Positions 61,850 through 64,000 of a stretch of 64,000 nucleotides of DNA are shown piece by piece. Made by a program: the position numbers and the translations under genes. The stretch's first letter is position 1, and each line of letters starts with the position of its first letter. The stretch is taken from assembly GCA_017305665.1 (NCBI GenBank), contig JAFKKH010000029.1:62001-126000 (forward strand). The letters are read 5' to 3'. This DNA is from Hyphomicrobiales bacterium (GTDB lineage: Bacteria > Pseudomonadota > Alphaproteobacteria > Rhizobiales > Xanthobacteraceae). The notes under the pieces are model-generated. The model did no database searches. It was not told the origin of the DNA and saw only the letters and a program-made list of their open reading frames with translations.

Positions 61850-63088
61850 ATGGATTTCACGATGTCCGACCGCCAGCGCGAATGGCTCGAGCGCGTCACC
61901 GATTTCATGAACAAGCACGTGCGGCCGGCGGTGCCGATCTACAAGCAACAGGACGCCGAAGGCGAGCGCTGGAAGGTCATTCCGATCGTCGAGGAGTTGA
62001 AGAAGAAGGCCAAGGCGGAAGGCCTCTGGAATATGTTCATGCCGCCGAATTCGCATGAGGACGACGAATTCCGTGGCGCGGGATTGACCAACCTCGAATA
62101 CGCGCTGCTCGCCGAGCAGATGGGCCACATCGGTTGGGCGTCCGAGGTGTTCAACTGCTCCGCACCGGATACCGGAAACATGGAAGTGTTCATGCGCTAC
62201 GGCTCCAAAGAGCAGAAGCGCAAGTGGCTGCGTCCGCTGATGGACGGCGAGATCCGCTCCGCGTTCCTGATGACCGAGCCGGCGGTTGCCTCGTCGGATG
62301 CCACCAACATCGAAACCAGCATCAAGCGCGACGGCGATCACTACGTCATCAACGGCCGCAAGTGGTGGTCGTCCGGCGTCGGCGACCCCCGCTGCAAGAT
62401 CGCGATCCTGATGGGCAAGACCGATTTCAATGCGCCGCGCCATCAGCAGCAGTCGCAGATTCTGGTGCCGCTCGACACGCCCGGCATCAAGATCGAGAAG
62501 CTGCTGCCGGTGTTCGGTTTTGACGACGCGCCGCACGGCCACGCGCAGGTGCTGCTGGAGAACGTGCGCGTTCCCGCCAGCAACATCCTGCTCGGCGAGG
62601 GCCGCGGTTTCGAGATCGCACAGGGCCGCCTCGGCCCCGGCCGCATCCATCACTGCATGCGTACCATCGGCAAGGCCGAAGAGGCGCTGGAGAAGATGGT
62701 GAAGCGGCTGATGTCGCGTACCGCCTTCGGCAAGAAGATCATCGAGCAATCGATCTGGGAGCAGCGCATCGCCGAAGCCCGCACCGATATCGAACTGAAT
62801 CGCCTGCTGTGTCTCAAGGCCGCCGACATGATGGACAAGGTCGGCAACAAGACCGCACAGCTCGAGATCGCCATGATCAAGGTGTCGGGTCCGAACATGG
62901 CGCTCAAGATCATCGATAACGCGATCCAGGCGTTCGGTGCGGCGGGCGTCTCCGACGATGCAGGCCTCGCACGCGACTATGCCTCCATGCGCACCATGCG
63001 TCTGGCGGATGGCCCCGATGAAGTGCACAATCGCGCCATTGCCAGACTTGAACTTCGGAAGTATGCAAACTCTTCCACGTCGCATTAA
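61850..63088 (+). CDS. Acyl-CoA dehydrogenase
   Basis: 412-residue flavoenzyme of the ACAD10/11-like branch. FAD and substrate-loop motifs are clear: [38 protein letters not shown], and [34 protein letters not shown]-terminal [22 protein letters not shown] is the family end. Oxidises an acyl-CoA at C2-C3 for transfer to ETF. AGGAG sits about 10 bases upstream of the ATG. Linked to the next gene, an APH-type kinase; the two occur together in this family. Confidence 0.93.
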   Translation: MDFTMSDRQREWLERVTDFMNKHVRPAVPIYKQQDAEGERWKVIPIVEELKKKAKAEGLWNMFMPPNSHEDDEFRGAGLTNLEYALLAEQMGHIGWASEVFNCSAPDTGNMEVFMRYGSKEQKRKWLRPLMDGEIRSAFLMTEPAVASSDATNIETSIKRDGDHYVINGRKWWSSGVGDPRCKIAILMGKTDFNAPRHQQQSQILVPLDTPGIKIEKLLPVFGFDDAPHGHAQVLLENVRVPASNILLGEGRGFEIAQGRLGPGRIHHCMRTIGKAEEALEKMVKRLMSRTAFGKKIIEQSIWEQRIAEARTDIELNRLLCLKAADMMDKVGNKTAQLEIAMIKVSGPNMALKIIDNAIQAFGAAGVSDDAGLARDYASMRTMRLADGPDEVHNRAIARLELRKYANSSTSH

Positions 63089-63102
63089 CGGGAGTTCCGC
63101 TT

Positions 63103-63133
63103 GGCGCTCCCGCAAGAAAGCTAAGGGAGCGCC
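63103..63133 (+). promoter_or_regulatory. Hairpin covering the ribosome site of the next gene
   Basis: Perfect 9-bp stem ggcgctccc (63103-63111) with gggagcgcc (63125-63133), 13-base loop. The right arm contains the GGGAG ribosome-binding sequence of the GTG at 63136, so folding would hide it. No T-run follows, so it is not a terminator. Confidence 0.7.
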
Positions 63134-63135
63134 AG

Positions 63136-64000
63136 GTGGCCGACGGCGTCAGAAAAGACGAGGAATTCTCGGGCACCAAGCCCGTCGAGGAGCGGCATCG
63201 CGTCGACGAAATTCGTCTCGATGCTTGGCTGCGCGAGAATGTCGCGGGCTATGAAGGTCCACTGACCGTTCTGCAGTTCAAGGGCGGGCAATCAAATCCG
63301 ACGTATCGATTAGATACGCCGGGTCGGTCCTATGTGATGCGGCGCAAGCCGTTCGGGAAACTGCTGCCGTCGGCGCATGCGGTCGATCGCGAATTCAAGG
63401 TCATCGCCGCGCTGAGCAAGCAGGGCTTTCCAGTCGCCAAGGCCTACGCGCTGTGCACGGACGACGGCGTGATCGGCGCAGCCTTCTACATCATGTCGAT
63501 GGAAGAGGGCCGGGTGTTCTGGGATCCGACCTTGCCCAGTCAGCCGGCGGATGCACGCCGCAAGATTTTCACCAGCAAGATCGAGACGCTGGCCAAACTT
63601 CACAACTACGATCCGAATGCGATCGGACTCGGCGATTTCGGCAAGCCCGGCAACTATTTTGCGCGCCAGGTCGATCGCTGGACCAAGCAGTATCGCGCGT
63701 CCGAGACCCAGCACATTCCGGAAGTTGAAAAACTGATCGAGTGGCTGCCGCGCACGATTCCGGAGCAGAAGCGCATCTCGATCGTTCATGGCGACTACCG
63801 TCTCGACAACATGATTTTCCATGCGACGGAACCGCGCGTGCAGGCCGTGCTGGACTGGGAGTTGTCGACGCTCGGTGATCCGATGGCGGACTTCACTTAT
63901 CTTCTGATGCAGTGGACCATGCCGGGACTCGCCAACGCCGATTTCAAAACGCTCAACATTCCGGACATGGATGAGGCGGCGCAAATCTATTGCAACGTCG
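63136..64000 (+). CDS. APH-type phosphotransferase, partial
   Basis: At least 288 residues, running off the window end. GTG at 63136, GGGAG 6 bases upstream. Aminoglycoside-phosphotransferase fold as in ACAD10/11 N-terminal domains: FKGGQSNPTYRLDTPGRSYVMRRKP (Gly-rich and Lys/Arg strand), FKVIAALSKQGFPVAKAY, catalytic ISIVHGDYRLDNMIFH (Asp of HGD) and metal-site VLDWELSTLGDPMADFTY. Probably phosphorylates a hydroxyacyl-CoA intermediate, as its human homologues do, together with the preceding acyl-CoA dehydrogenase. Complete C-terminus not visible. Confidence 0.9.
   Translation, partial: MADGVRKDEEFSGTKPVEERHRVDEIRLDAWLRENVAGYEGPLTVLQFKGGQSNPTYRLDTPGRSYVMRRKPFGKLLPSAHAVDREFKVIAALSKQGFPVAKAYALCTDDGVIGAAFYIMSMEEGRVFWDPTLPSQPADARRKIFTSKIETLAKLHNYDPNAIGLGDFGKPGNYFARQVDRWTKQYRASETQHIPEVEKLIEWLPRTIPEQKRISIVHGDYRLDNMIFHATEPRVQAVLDWELSTLGDPMADFTYLLMQWTMPGLANADFKTLNIPDMDEAAQIYCNV

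Noticed and set aside
61718-63115. 465-residue minus-strand frame over the acyl-CoA dehydrogenase
   Set aside because: Antisense shadow; the dehydrogenase is unmistakable.

Overview
The window reads as chromosome of an alphaproteobacterium, most likely of the Bradyrhizobium/Rhodopseudomonas/Afipia group (Nitrobacteraceae). The grounds are high GC, the DUF2336, YidD, Omp31-type and small Tyr/His-rich secreted proteins typical of that group, and a 'gtcattgtgagg...gacgaagcaatccagg' intergenic repeat. No rRNA, CRISPR array, prophage structural gene or recognisable insertion sequence was seen.

Bases 1-31000 are ordinary core chromosome. They hold thrS, an MFS exporter, an ArsR/SRPBCC stress module, a frameshifted DUF3574 lipoprotein, yidD, an Fe-S scaffold facing folE, hisI, a lytic transglycosylase, a DUF2336 protein, a response regulator with an Hpt protein, nadK, a PQQ sugar dehydrogenase, several small secreted or membrane proteins, an Omp31-like porin, a heavy-metal-type RND pair, tRNA-Thr(UGU), rlmB and tRNA-Tyr(GUA).

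Bases 31100-56800 are an accessory catabolic block. It starts just after tRNA-Tyr with a beheaded acyl-CoA synthetase and ends at a tRNA-3'-end-like scar (56779-56813). Inside are two IclR regulators, a cystathionine-lyase-type PLP enzyme, hydantoinase/oxoprolinase subunits A and B, an SDR, an AtzE-like amidase with its tiny AtzG-like partner, a complete oligopeptide-type ABC transporter, a CaiB CoA-transferase, a DMSO/biotin-sulfoxide-reductase-type molybdoenzyme, an orphan CoxL-type molybdenum hydroxylase subunit, two RidA-like proteins, an enoyl-CoA hydratase and a cysteine-dioxygenase-type thiol oxygenase. A recurring operator (TTCT-N7-AGAA-N6-TTCT followed by TATATTGACA, with variants) lies in front of most of its transcription units. 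This suggests one IclR-controlled regulon that imports and dismantles a nitrogen- and probably sulfur-containing compound. The substrate is not known from sequence.

Bases 57160-59592 hold a 2.4-kb integrative islet. tRNA-Gly(UCC) is followed by a tyrosine integrase, a small overlapping gene and one membrane-protein cargo gene, and is closed by an exact 45-bp repeat of the tRNA 3' end. Bases 59752-64000 return to core-like fatty/organic acid metabolism: CaiB, TetR, acyl-CoA dehydrogenase and an APH-type kinase cut by the window end.
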